Source: Deltaproteobacteria bacterium UBA2957 (GTDB lineage Bacteria > Myxococcota_A > UBA796). From it: a DNA stretch of 12,822 nucleotides. Positions 1 through 6,095 of the stretch are shown in pieces. The stretch spans positions 1 to 12,822 of the forward strand of contig DEBL01000361.1 of the NCBI GenBank assembly GCA_002348535.1, in the 5' to 3' direction. A program made the position numbers and the translations under genes. Every line of letters starts with the position of its first letter. Positions within the stretch are counted from its first letter, which is position 1. Below the pieces are notes generated by a model. The model had not been told where the DNA came from. It saw nothing but the letters and a program-made list of their open reading frames with translations, and made no database searches.

Positions 1-186
1 GAGCAGTTTTCAGTCAGCCATCGTCCCGTTTCCGTCGATGGCCGTCGACTGGTCTTTGCGAGTCACCCCAACCCGCGCGGTCGAACCTCTGACACAACAT
101 CGCACATCTGCATGATTGACCTCGACGCGGAGGAAGCGCGAACAGAAGTGTGCATTCCCGGCGATTTTGGGGTGTTTTCACCGTAG
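1..186 (+). CDS. C-terminal fragment of probable PD40/TolB-like beta-propeller protein (5' end outside window)
   Basis: Frame 1 is open from the first base to a TAG at 184-186, giving 61 residues of a protein that starts left of the window. The fragment contains VDGRRLVFASHPNPRG followed about 15 residues later by CMIDLD. This resembles the WD40-like PD40 repeat consensus (a P-x-x-DGRxLxFxS strand, then I-Y-x-x-DLD) found in TolB and related propellers. That family match is by eye on a single repeat, so the function is unassigned. The last 9 bases overlap the 3' end of the convergent OmpA-domain gene. PD40 and OmpA_C domains are often fused or adjacent in envelope proteins of diderm bacteria, which fits the context. 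A chance open frame is possible but less likely given the protein-like composition and motif. Confidence 0.6.
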   Translation, partial: EQFSVSHRPVSVDGRRLVFASHPNPRGRTSDTTSHICMIDLDAEEARTEVCIPGDFGVFSP

Positions 187-1203
187 CGGAAGCCAAACGC
201 CTTGGGGAAGATCCGCACTGCTTGGCGGCTCCGCCGCGATGATGTACTCCGCTCTGCGATTTGCAGGTGCTTCTGTTTCATCGGGTGTGGCCACAGCGAG
301 GCCCCGTTCACCGAAGCCCTGGACGAAGATGGGACGGGTAAAGCCGTTGGCCTGAAACCAGCGAGCAATTGACCGGGCCCGCGCTTCGGACAATGTTTGG
401 TTGGTGACGCGGTTTCCGACTGTGTCTGTAAAGCCTGCGACGTACAGTTGCATGGGGATTTCAAATCCGAGTCTATCGCCGGAAAAACGGGTGAGCGTAG
501 CGTTGATTTCTCGTTTAGCGGCTTCCAGTTTTGGCGTCTCGGAGGGAGGGATGGTTGAGGATCCGCTGGGAAACACCACGTCTTCATGGGGAATGGCGTA
601 CCGCCATGGAAATAAATCCAGTGCGGTTGAGAGGCCAGATGGCCCGGTTGCTGTCACCTTTACGCGAGTGACGGAGGCTGAAGTGGGCGGCCATTCGATC
701 GACAGCGGAGACGTCGAACTCGGACCTCGAGAGGCGGATGCCACGGGCTCTCCTTGTTCGTCAAAAATGTCGACGTCGAGTTGAGCGATGGGCTGGTTGA
801 GATGGATACGAAGTCGGCCGTGTTCGAGGTCCAAGTCGGCTGCACTGACGTTCATGCGGATCGGCGCTTGAACGGCCACGCTGAATGTGAGCGGCATGGA
901 CCCAGTCGTTCCATCGGTAAACTCGGCATCGAGAGCGCCTGTGCATTGATGCTGTCCCGGCGGGACATCGATTGGGATGCGGATTGTTTCACCTTGACGA
1001 GCTGCGCCAGTGAATTGCGCAATCGAATCTCCGCAGGTCAGGTTCACAGCAATGTGATTCGCAGGCACATTCACGGTGAGGACCAGTGAAGGCTTTTTCG
1101 GCGCATGAACCGAATGGATCACATTCAGAGAAATCGACTGCTGTGCTGCGGCCATTGTGGACCCTAAAACAAGCCACCACATTGAAAGCCTCCGTTGTCC
1201 CAT
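178..1203 (-). CDS. Exported OmpA/MotB C-terminal domain protein (peptidoglycan-binding)
   Basis: This 341-residue protein has a signal peptide (basic MGQRR, hydrophobic core around residues 8-17, likely cleavage after the AAA at 18-20). A beta-rich middle region with Cys57 and Cys87 follows, then an OmpA_C domain at about residues 205-323. The domain shows GFTDTVGN, LSEARARSIA, GFGER and ANRRAEY. Asp260 and Arg275 sit 15 residues apart, like the Asp and Arg that contact diaminopimelate in Acinetobacter OmpA, so non-covalent peptidoglycan binding in the periplasm is expected. The N-terminal half has no recognisable barrel, so this is probably a soluble or anchored periplasmic protein rather than a porin. 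I chose the ATG at 1203 because it supplies the positively charged n-region. The ATG at 1182 has a better ribosome site but leaves a signal peptide of only about 13 residues. The frame continues upstream to 1572, but that part is antisense to the aldehyde dehydrogenase and is not real. Confidence 0.88.
   Translation of the reverse strand: MGQRRLSMWWLVLGSTMAAAQQSISLNVIHSVHAPKKPSLVLTVNVPANHIAVNLTCGDSIAQFTGAARQGETIRIPIDVPPGQHQCTGALDAEFTDGTTGSMPLTFSVAVQAPIRMNVSAADLDLEHGRLRIHLNQPIAQLDVDIFDEQGEPVASASRGPSSTSPLSIEWPPTSASVTRVKVTATGPSGLSTALDLFPWRYAIPHEDVVFPSGSSTIPPSETPKLEAAKREINATLTRFSGDRLGFEIPMQLYVAGFTDTVGNRVTNQTLSEARARSIARWFQANGFTRPIFVQGFGERGLAVATPDETEAPANRRAEYIIAAEPPSSADLPQGVWLPLR
1189..1193 (-). 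promoter_or_regulatory. GGAGG Shine-Dalgarno-like motif between two candidate ompA-like starts
   Basis: On the minus strand GGAGG lies 6 bases before the ATG at 1182, an ideal spacing. The same bases encode the Arg-Arg of the signal peptide if translation starts at 1203. The motif therefore argues for the shorter start, while the signal-peptide chemistry argues for the longer one. Both products would share the same mature protein if cleaved at the same site. Confidence 0.4.
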
Positions 1204-1264
1204 AGCGTACCGCCCGCGGACCGGGTTAGGCGAGCCGCCAACCGCCAACCCATTTGGAGCGATC

Positions 1265-2779
1265 ATGAACGAAGTGCTGCGTCGACTTGGAATTGAAGAA
1301 GTAAACCCCGGAGCATGGGCTGGATCGGCAATCGACGGCGCGACGGGCGAAGTTGTTTCGTCGACAAACCCCTCGACGGGTGAGGTGTTGGCCAAAGTGT
1401 CCCTTGCTGGGACCCGCGAATACGAGGTGGTCGTTTCGAGAGCGCAAGAGGCATTTGAGCGCTGGCGGATGTTGCCGGCACCAAAGCGCGGTGAGATCGT
1501 CCGGCAGATGGGCCAGGCCATGCGAGCCCAGAAAGATGACCTCGGCGCGTTGGTCACCATGGAAGTGGGCAAGATCCTTTCCGAAGGGCTGGGCGAGGTT
1601 CAGGAAAGCATTGACATGGCTGACTTGGCCGTCGGAATGTCGCGCCAGTTGTTTGGCCTCAGCATGCATTCAGAACGGGCAGGCCACCGCATGTACGAGC
1701 AATGGCATCCGCTGGGTGTTGTGGGCTGCATCACGGCGTTCAACTTTCCCAATGCGGTCTGGGCTTGGAATGCAATGGTCGCATTGATCGCTGGCGACGC
1801 CGTCATCTGGAAGCCGTCATTGAAGGCTCCGCTGACAGCAATCGCAACCCACAAGATGTGCGATGCGGTGCTCGCCGAGCATGGGTTTTCAGGCTTGCTT
1901 GGTCTGATCATTGGTGGTGATGCAGATGTGGGTGAGACCATGATTGCAGACAGCCGGTTGCCGCTCATCAGTGCCACTGGGTCGACGCGGATGGGCAAAC
2001 GGGTCAACCAAGTCGTTGCGGGGCGCTTGGGCCGGTGTCTGCTCGAGCTGGGCGGCAACAACGCCATTATCGTTGAGCCCGATGCGGACCTCGACTTGGC
2101 CATTCGTGGCGTCGCTTTCGGGGCTGTTGGCACCGCAGGGCAGCGTTGCACCACGACTCGACGCCTGTTTGTTCATTCGTCGATTGCCAAGGAGTTTACC
2201 GACCGCTTGGTGGCCGCTTATCGTCAAGTTCCAATCGGCGACCCGATGAAGTCGGATACACTGATGGGACCGCTGATCGATGACGATGCCGTTCGCATGT
2301 ACACGGAGGGGATTGAAGCCATCAAAGCAGAGGGTGGAGAGGTGTTGGTTGGCGGTGACGTTCTTGACCGCGCGGGCTCATTCGTGACGCCGACGATTGT
2401 TCGGGGTCGACCCGATATGCAGATTGTCCAGCACGAAATTTTCGTTCCGATTTTGTATGTGTTTGAGTACGACAGCATTGAGGATGCGATTCGGTGGCAG
2501 AATGACGTTCCGCAGGGACTTTCAAGTGCAATCTTCACCGACTCATTCCGAAAGGCCGAGCGATTCTTGGCCCACCACGGGTCTGATTGCGGGATCGCAA
2601 ACGTAAACATCGGCACCTCGGGTGCGGAGATCGGAGGCGCCTTCGGTGGCGAAAAAGAGACCGGGGGTGGCCGGGAAGCAGGCAGCGATTCGTGGAAAGC
2701 ATACATGCGACGTCAGACATGCACGCTCAATTGGAGTACCGATCTCCCGCTGGCGCAGGGTGTCAAGTTTGATATTTGA
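1265..2779 (+). CDS. ALDH7-family aldehyde dehydrogenase (alpha-aminoadipic semialdehyde / piperideine-6-carboxylate dehydrogenase type)
   Basis: This 504-residue cytosolic NAD(P)-dependent dehydrogenase is full length for the ALDH superfamily. Catalytic residues are in place: Asn160 in FNFPNAVWAWN, Glu261 in LLELGGNNA and the nucleophile Cys295 in GTAGQRCTTTRR. GSTRMG at 239-244 is the cofactor-binding turn. The stretches LELGGNNAIIVEPDADL, SDCGIANVNIGTSGAEIGG, GGEKETGGGREAGSDSWK and the C-terminal DLPLAQGVKFDI closely follow antiquitin (ALDH7A1) and bacterial Pcd/AmaB. That family oxidises alpha-aminoadipic semialdehyde to alpha-aminoadipate in lysine catabolism; the substrate here is inferred from the family. 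The ATG at 1265 has GGAG five bases upstream and matches the family N-terminus, so I reject the in-frame ATG at 1157, which overlaps the divergent gene. No lysine aminotransferase or other lysine-pathway gene is adjacent. The downstream 58-residue membrane peptide starts within its stop codon. Confidence 0.96.
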   Translation: MNEVLRRLGIEEVNPGAWAGSAIDGATGEVVSSTNPSTGEVLAKVSLAGTREYEVVVSRAQEAFERWRMLPAPKRGEIVRQMGQAMRAQKDDLGALVTMEVGKILSEGLGEVQESIDMADLAVGMSRQLFGLSMHSERAGHRMYEQWHPLGVVGCITAFNFPNAVWAWNAMVALIAGDAVIWKPSLKAPLTAIATHKMCDAVLAEHGFSGLLGLIIGGDADVGETMIADSRLPLISATGSTRMGKRVNQVVAGRLGRCLLELGGNNAIIVEPDADLDLAIRGVAFGAVGTAGQRCTTTRRLFVHSSIAKEFTDRLVAAYRQVPIGDPMKSDTLMGPLIDDDAVRMYTEGIEAIKAEGGEVLVGGDVLDRAGSFVTPTIVRGRPDMQIVQHEIFVPILYVFEYDSIEDAIRWQNDVPQGLSSAIFTDSFRKAERFLAHHGSDCGIANVNIGTSGAEIGGAFGGEKETGGGREAGSDSWKAYMRRQTCTLNWSTDLPLAQGVKFDI

Positions 2780-2955
2780 TGGATATTCGAGTTTCAAAGA
2801 GGGTTGATCTGATTTTTTCAGGGGTGCTCGCGGCGGTCATTGCTGCCGTGGCTGCACATCTAATTATGCCGGATTTCGTCGCCGGTGTTCAGTGGTTCAT
2901 CGTGGACGTTCTTGAGCCCACATTTGGGCTTGATGACCTCATTTTGGGTTCGTGA
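2779..2955 (+). CDS. 58-residue single-pass membrane peptide, translationally coupled to the aldehyde dehydrogenase
   Basis: The stop of the upstream dehydrogenase (TGA 2777-2779) and this ATG (2779-2781) share one base in a TGATG junction, a classic arrangement for translational coupling. The product opens with a basic stretch (MDIRVSKRVD). A hydrophobic helix follows at about residues 11-30 (LIFSGVLAAVIAAVAAHLIM). A short mixed tail contains VQWFIVDVLEP and ends in an acidic-hydrophobic segment. Basic residues before the helix predict the N-terminus inside and the C-terminus outside. I do not recognise the family and assign no function. No strong Shine-Dalgarno is seen other than possible re-initiation by ribosomes ending the upstream gene. 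It could be a non-functional open frame, but the coupling, the clean helix and codon use like its neighbours support a real gene. Confidence 0.55.
   Translation: MDIRVSKRVDLIFSGVLAAVIAAVAAHLIMPDFVAGVQWFIVDVLEPTFGLDDLILGS
2915..2930 (+). other. Inverted repeat (6-bp perfect stem, 4-base loop) inside the small membrane-peptide gene
   Basis: AGCCCA and TGGGCT flank a CATT loop, and G-U pairs could lengthen the stem. No T-tract follows directly, so it does not look like an intrinsic terminator. It lies in the last third of the 58-codon gene and may simply reflect its codons. Confidence 0.3.
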
Positions 2956-2992
2956 ATCCGTCAAAAAACAGTGTTGCTATTCCGTAGTTTTG

Positions 2993-3021
2993 TTGCGAGT
3001 GCATCGGTATCCAACTAAAGT
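2993..3021 (+). promoter_or_regulatory. Candidate sigma70-type promoter for the Ala-Asp lipoprotein gene
   Basis: TTGCGA (2993-2998) and TAAAGT (3016-3021) are separated by 17 bases, each matching 4 of 6 consensus positions. They lie in the non-coding gap between the 58-residue gene and the lipoprotein, giving a leader of about 60 bases. The rest of the 2956-3087 gap shows nothing else recognisable apart from the ribosome site AAGGAAGG at 3074-3081. Confidence 0.35.
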
Positions 3022-3087
3022 GCGGGCCGTGATGCGTTGAGACCGCATCTGAGGATTTCCAAACAGACTTTTTAAGGAAGGAAAACA

Positions 3088-3948
3088 ATGACCATTAAGG
3101 GATACAACTGGTTGGCTTTTGGCGCGCTGCTTGCGCTGACGGCTTGCGATACCGCAACGAAAGACACAGCTGACGATGGATTCGACACCATTGGCGACAA
3201 CGAAGAGGCTGACGCTGATGCTGACGCGGATGCCGATGGCGATGCCGATGCCGATTCAGACGCAGACGCCGATGCCGATGGCGGTGATGGAACACTCGAT
3301 GTGGACCAGCTTGTGATCACATGGGATGGCGTGTACGCCGACGGCGACCACACAGGTGCCACCTACGTGAACGCGGATTCCGGTGAAGTCGAAGAGCTTG
3401 AAACCAGCATCCAGTTCATCTTCGTAGACAACACGGACTTCAACGCCTCCGGCGGCAACGAGAACTACCTCTGCCGGGTCATTTACGACCTTCCCTCTGT
3501 GTCCTCCACAGCAGACTTCTCGGCTCTCGAAGGTGGCGACCAGACTTACATGGGGTTCAACATCGACTCCGGTGCCGCTACCCCTGAGTATTCAGGTAAC
3601 TGTGACGATGCCGCGTTCGCCTTCGGCGTGAGCGCCATGGGTGACTACGTGAACGCGAGCGCCTGGGGCTACGGCTATGGCCCAATGTACGGTGACCTTG
3701 AAGACGTGCTGTCGGATGCAGACGGCTGGGCCGAGTTGGGTGACACCCCCGGTGCGATGTTCCTCAAGTGGGACAACGCCGACGGAACGGTGGTAACCGG
3801 CTGGGGCTACTTCCAAGCCTATGGCTTTAGCGAAGGCAACCTCGTCGACTTCTCGGCCGGTGCTGTTGCGGGCGTCCGCGACTCCGCCTCGCCAGCGGAT
3901 GGGTACTACAACCCATCCACTGCATACGTTCTCACCTTCGGCGGCTAA
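3088..3948 (+). CDS. Putative lipoprotein with an Ala-Asp dipeptide-repeat linker
   Basis: This 286-residue protein starts with a lipoprotein signal peptide ending in the lipobox LTAC, so Cys20 would be acylated and the protein anchored facing the periplasm or the surface. Residues about 21-40 are polar. Residues 41-64 are 12 consecutive x-Asp pairs (ten Ala-Asp, one Gly-Asp, one Ser-Asp), a highly acidic spacer. The rest (about 70-286) looks like a compact beta-rich domain with many Tyr, Trp, Gly and Asp and two cysteines, Cys129 and Cys172, that could form a disulfide. It ends in a Tyr-Val-Leu-Thr-Phe strand. I do not recognise this domain. Such acidic linkers between lipid anchor and globular domain are common in Myxococcota/Bradymonadota-type lipoproteins. 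The start is secure: AAGGAAGG lies six bases upstream. A promoter candidate precedes it and a strong terminator follows, so it is probably a single-gene transcript. Confidence 0.88.
   Translation: MTIKGYNWLAFGALLALTACDTATKDTADDGFDTIGDNEEADADADADADGDADADSDADADADGGDGTLDVDQLVITWDGVYADGDHTGATYVNADSGEVEELETSIQFIFVDNTDFNASGGNENYLCRVIYDLPSVSSTADFSALEGGDQTYMGFNIDSGAATPEYSGNCDDAAFAFGVSAMGDYVNASAWGYGYGPMYGDLEDVLSDADGWAELGDTPGAMFLKWDNADGTVVTGWGYFQAYGFSEGNLVDFSAGAVAGVRDSASPADGYYNPSTAYVLTFGG
3208..3279 (+). repeat. Twelve-unit 6-bp coding repeat (x-Asp dipeptides)
   Basis: Twenty-four codons alternate a GCN (or once each GGC and TCA) codon with GAT or GAC, encoding residues 41-64 of the lipoprotein. The Ala codons include GCT, GCG, GCC and GCA, and the Asp codons mix GAT and GAC. 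The DNA repeat is therefore imperfect while the protein repeat stays regular. This points to selection on the acidic linker rather than a very recent slippage event. Confidence 0.9.
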
Positions 3949-3975
3949 GCCCCACAGGATCGTGAACACCATCCG

Positions 3976-4009
3976 GCCCGCTCATCGAAAGATGAGCGGG
4001 CTGTTTTTT
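3976..4009 (+). terminator. Strong intrinsic terminator after the Ala-Asp lipoprotein gene
   Basis: A perfect 11-bp stem (GCCCGCTCATC with GATGAGCGGGC) closes a GAAA tetraloop at 3987-3990 and is followed by TG and six T residues. It starts 27 bases after the lipoprotein stop. Only 13 bases separate the T-tract from the ATG of the next gene. Confidence 0.95.
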
Positions 4010-4022
4010 ATTCCGGCCGATC

Positions 4023-4937
4023 ATGTTTCCATGGCTCATTTTTAGTCTGTGGTTCGCTACGAATCCAACAGGCGCTCAGCAGTTGGGCGGGGGCGGCGGT
4101 GCACCTATCGTCGCGGCCATAAATCATTTGGGAGCCGGTCGGAATGAACAAGCTGCAGCGCTGGCGAACCAGTTGCTGCAACATCGTTCGACTGCCCTGT
4201 TGGGCTCAGGGCTGAAGGGAATCGCCCTCGCTCGCATGGGTCGACAGTCCGATGCCTTGCCTTGGCTTCGCGTCAGCTCGGGGCTCTCGATCGTCGAAAA
4301 CCAAGGTGGCCGAAAGGCGTATGCTGACGCGCTTCGTTCGGTCGGTGAAGGTCGTCAAGCATGGCAGGTGCGTTCATCGTTGGCCGCGCCGGGTGTTGGG
4401 CCCATGCGTCGGTTGCGCGCGATGTTGGATGGCATTGAAGATCTCCTGAGTGAGGAAGCCACCATCGACGCGATAGATCTTGGCTCGCTGGCGATCGCTC
4501 TGGCTCCCGGATCTGCGGCTGCACATGCTCATTATGCAGCCGCATTGCTCGCTGCTGATGAACGGGAAGAAGCTGAGTTTCACCAGTGGTTGTCGGCCCG
4601 TTTGACCGCCATGAATCTTCCCCAACAACTGCTTAATGAGGCTCGCATCGCGATGGCCTACGGCGATGTTGTGGGTGCAGAGGTGGCTTGGGAGCGTGCC
4701 CGTGAGTTGCGCCCCAACTCCGCAACGGTTGCAGCCGGCCACGCGGCTTGGCTGAGATCGCAGGGCAACATCGACGATTCATGGGCCACTCTGAATCGTG
4801 ACCCCTTCCGCCGAATGCAAGATGAGAGCATTGTTGAACAGAGAATCCGCACGCTCTTGTCCATGGACCCCAATCAAGCGCGAGAGGAAGCCGAGCGCTT
4901 TGAGCGTTTGTTCCCCACCCAAGAGATGGGGTTCTAG
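4023..4937 (+). CDS. Putative exported TPR-like helical-repeat protein
   Basis: The 304-residue product starts with a hydrophobic stretch, MFPWLIFSLWFATNPTGA, followed by QQ. This reads as a signal peptide cleaved near residue 18, though it lacks basic residues in its n-region. A short Gly-rich segment follows (LGGGGGAP). The rest is Ala/Leu/Arg-rich amphipathic helix with TPR-like spacing, for example GAGRNEQAAALANQLLQH, LARMGRQSDALPWLRV, YGDVVGAEVAWERARELRP and LRSQGNIDDSWATLNRDP. TPR domains act as protein-binding scaffolds; the partner is unknown. No good Shine-Dalgarno precedes the ATG at 4023, and it sits 13 bases after a strong terminator, so either the start or the transcription source is unusual. 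I keep 4023 because it provides the export signal. It ends 29 bases from the convergent propeller lipoprotein gene, with no clear terminator between them. Confidence 0.8.
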   Translation: MFPWLIFSLWFATNPTGAQQLGGGGGAPIVAAINHLGAGRNEQAAALANQLLQHRSTALLGSGLKGIALARMGRQSDALPWLRVSSGLSIVENQGGRKAYADALRSVGEGRQAWQVRSSLAAPGVGPMRRLRAMLDGIEDLLSEEATIDAIDLGSLAIALAPGSAAAHAHYAAALLAADEREEAEFHQWLSARLTAMNLPQQLLNEARIAMAYGDVVGAEVAWERARELRPNSATVAAGHAAWLRSQGNIDDSWATLNRDPFRRMQDESIVEQRIRTLLSMDPNQAREEAERFERLFPTQEMGF

Positions 4938-4966
4938 CGGGCGCCCATGGCGTTTATCCAGCGCGG

Positions 4967-5941
4967 CTACAGTCCGGCGTAATGAAGTGCAACACCCCGG
5001 CCACCTGTGGCCCAAACATTGGTTTCGTTGGTTCCTGTCACGCTGTACAAAATGTTGTCGATTCCGGTGGGCAACGCATCCACTGTGGTACCGGTGACTT
5101 TGTAGGCTTCTCCGTTCGCGCCCACGACAAAGGCGACCGATTCGCTCGACGCAGAGGGCGCCCATACCGCCCACATATTGGCCTTCGACACCCGGTCATC
5201 GCCCGATGCTTTGAGTTCGATGGTCTGCCAAGCCGTGCCGTTCCATTTCAGCAGGGTGCCTTGAGCGCCTGCCACCCAAATCTCATTGAAGTCAACGCCG
5301 CTCACGCTGTACAAGTCAGTGTCGACTGGAACTTCATCGAGGGTCCATTCGCCATCGATCAACCACGCGATCTTACCGTTGTCACCGACTGCAAGTGCAG
5401 TGGTTCCGTCGTACCACACGTCTGCAAACTTCTCATGGCCCAGTTCTGGGTCTCCGGTCCAAGTGCCCGACACATTGCGCCATGGCCCGGCGCCACCCAC
5501 TGCGATCAAATCGTTTGCGTTGCTGCCGTCCACAGCTTGAAACAAGGCTGTGCTTTCTTGGGTTTGTTCCCACGTCGAACCGTTCCATTCAATAATGATT
5601 CCAGCGGCGCCGACACCCACCATCTTGAGGTTGTCGGTTCCCCCTTCGCCCCAGATCCCATTGAGGTCCTCCTCGTCGATCTCGAGCGGGAGATTGGTCC
5701 ACGCTCCCGCGGTATAGCGCCATGTTTGCCCCTCGGTGGTGACAACGATGAGGTCACTGCCCACAGCGTGAGCATCTTGGAACGTCACAGATGTCGAGTG
5801 CCGCCGGTCTTCCCAGACGATGGTCTCGATATCTCCGGTGTCAATTTCTTGCGTGTCGTCGGTTTTCTCGCCTTCGAGGGGAACTTCGCATCCAAAGGCG
5901 AACAATGCAGCGAGAAGGACGGGGGAAAGGGAATGGTGCAT
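4967..5941 (-). CDS. Putative lipoprotein with a seven-bladed beta-propeller
   Basis: This 324-residue protein has a lipoprotein signal peptide (hydrophobic core about residues 8-16, AFGC with Cys18) and a short acidic Thr/Asp/Gly linker (TDDTQEIDTGD). The remainder is seven repeats of about 35-40 residues, at roughly 53-84, 92-126, 132-163, 171-203, 209-241, 256-290 and 297-324. The typical unit runs L-x-x-V-x-G, N-D/E-I-W-x-V-G, a Gly turn, then a strand ending W-N-G-x-x-W. Good examples are IIIEWNGSTWEQ and LLKWNGTAWQTI. This pattern predicts a seven-bladed propeller anchored to a membrane by lipid. No catalytic motif is visible, so ligand or protein binding is more likely than enzyme activity. 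The ATG at 5941 has GAGGA five bases upstream (plus-strand 5947-5951). The frame stays open to 6325, but that extension lacks a signal peptide at its start and would overlap the neighbouring gene. Confidence 0.87.
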   Translation of the reverse strand: MHHSLSPVLLAALFAFGCEVPLEGEKTDDTQEIDTGDIETIVWEDRRHSTSVTFQDAHAVGSDLIVVTTEGQTWRYTAGAWTNLPLEIDEEDLNGIWGEGGTDNLKMVGVGAAGIIIEWNGSTWEQTQESTALFQAVDGSNANDLIAVGGAGPWRNVSGTWTGDPELGHEKFADVWYDGTTALAVGDNGKIAWLIDGEWTLDEVPVDTDLYSVSGVDFNEIWVAGAQGTLLKWNGTAWQTIELKASGDDRVSKANMWAVWAPSASSESVAFVVGANGEAYKVTGTTVDALPTGIDNILYSVTGTNETNVWATGGRGVALHYAGL

Positions 5942-6023
5942 GAGAATCCTCGTTGGTGTCGTACCGCACGCGTATCGTGCCCTGAAACCGAAGGGGGTGG
6001 CAACAGTCTCGACGTGTGAAGGA

Positions 6024-6052
6024 ATGATACTTGCTTTCGCGCAAAATTTCAC
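6024..6052 (-). promoter_or_regulatory. Candidate promoter for the propeller lipoprotein
   Basis: On the minus strand GTGAAA (plus 6047-6052) and TATCAT (plus 6024-6029) are 17 bases apart, matching 4 of 6 and 5 of 6 of the sigma70 consensus. They lie in the 154-base gap upstream of the ATG at 5941, which would give a leader of about 75 bases. Confidence 0.4.
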
Positions 6053-6095
6053 GATCGGGCCGCATTGATGGCCGAAAAGGCGATTCGTGTTGGGC

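Noticed and set aside
63..587. Minus-strand open frame of 174 codons overlapping the OmpA-domain gene in another frame
   Set aside because: The OmpA_C motifs lie in the other frame; this one is Ser/Pro/Arg-rich and has no recognisable feature.
1204..1572. N-terminal extension of the OmpA-domain frame to an ATG at 1572
   Set aside because: It runs antisense through the well-supported aldehyde dehydrogenase, has no domain character, and would bury the signal peptide inside the protein.
3208..3279. Asp-rich stretch as RTX or thrombospondin type-3 calcium repeats
   Set aside because: Strict two-residue x-Asp alternation lacks the spacing and glycine pattern of RTX nonapeptides or TSP3 loops; it reads as a linker.
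4939..4946. GGGCGCCC palindrome between the convergent TPR-like and propeller genes
   Set aside because: It is an eight-base self-palindrome with no loop and no T-tract on either strand, so it is neither a terminator nor a demonstrable protein-binding site.
4982..6019. Long plus-strand open frame (345 codons) opposite the propeller lipoprotein
   Set aside because: It is a mirror frame in GC-rich coding DNA, with no domain, no ribosome site, and His/Cys/Arg-rich composition unlike its neighbours.
6056..6074. Possible terminator hairpin after the giant gene (GGCC-based, imperfect stem)
   Set aside because: The stem is only four perfect pairs plus a bulge and no T-tract follows in the direction of transcription.
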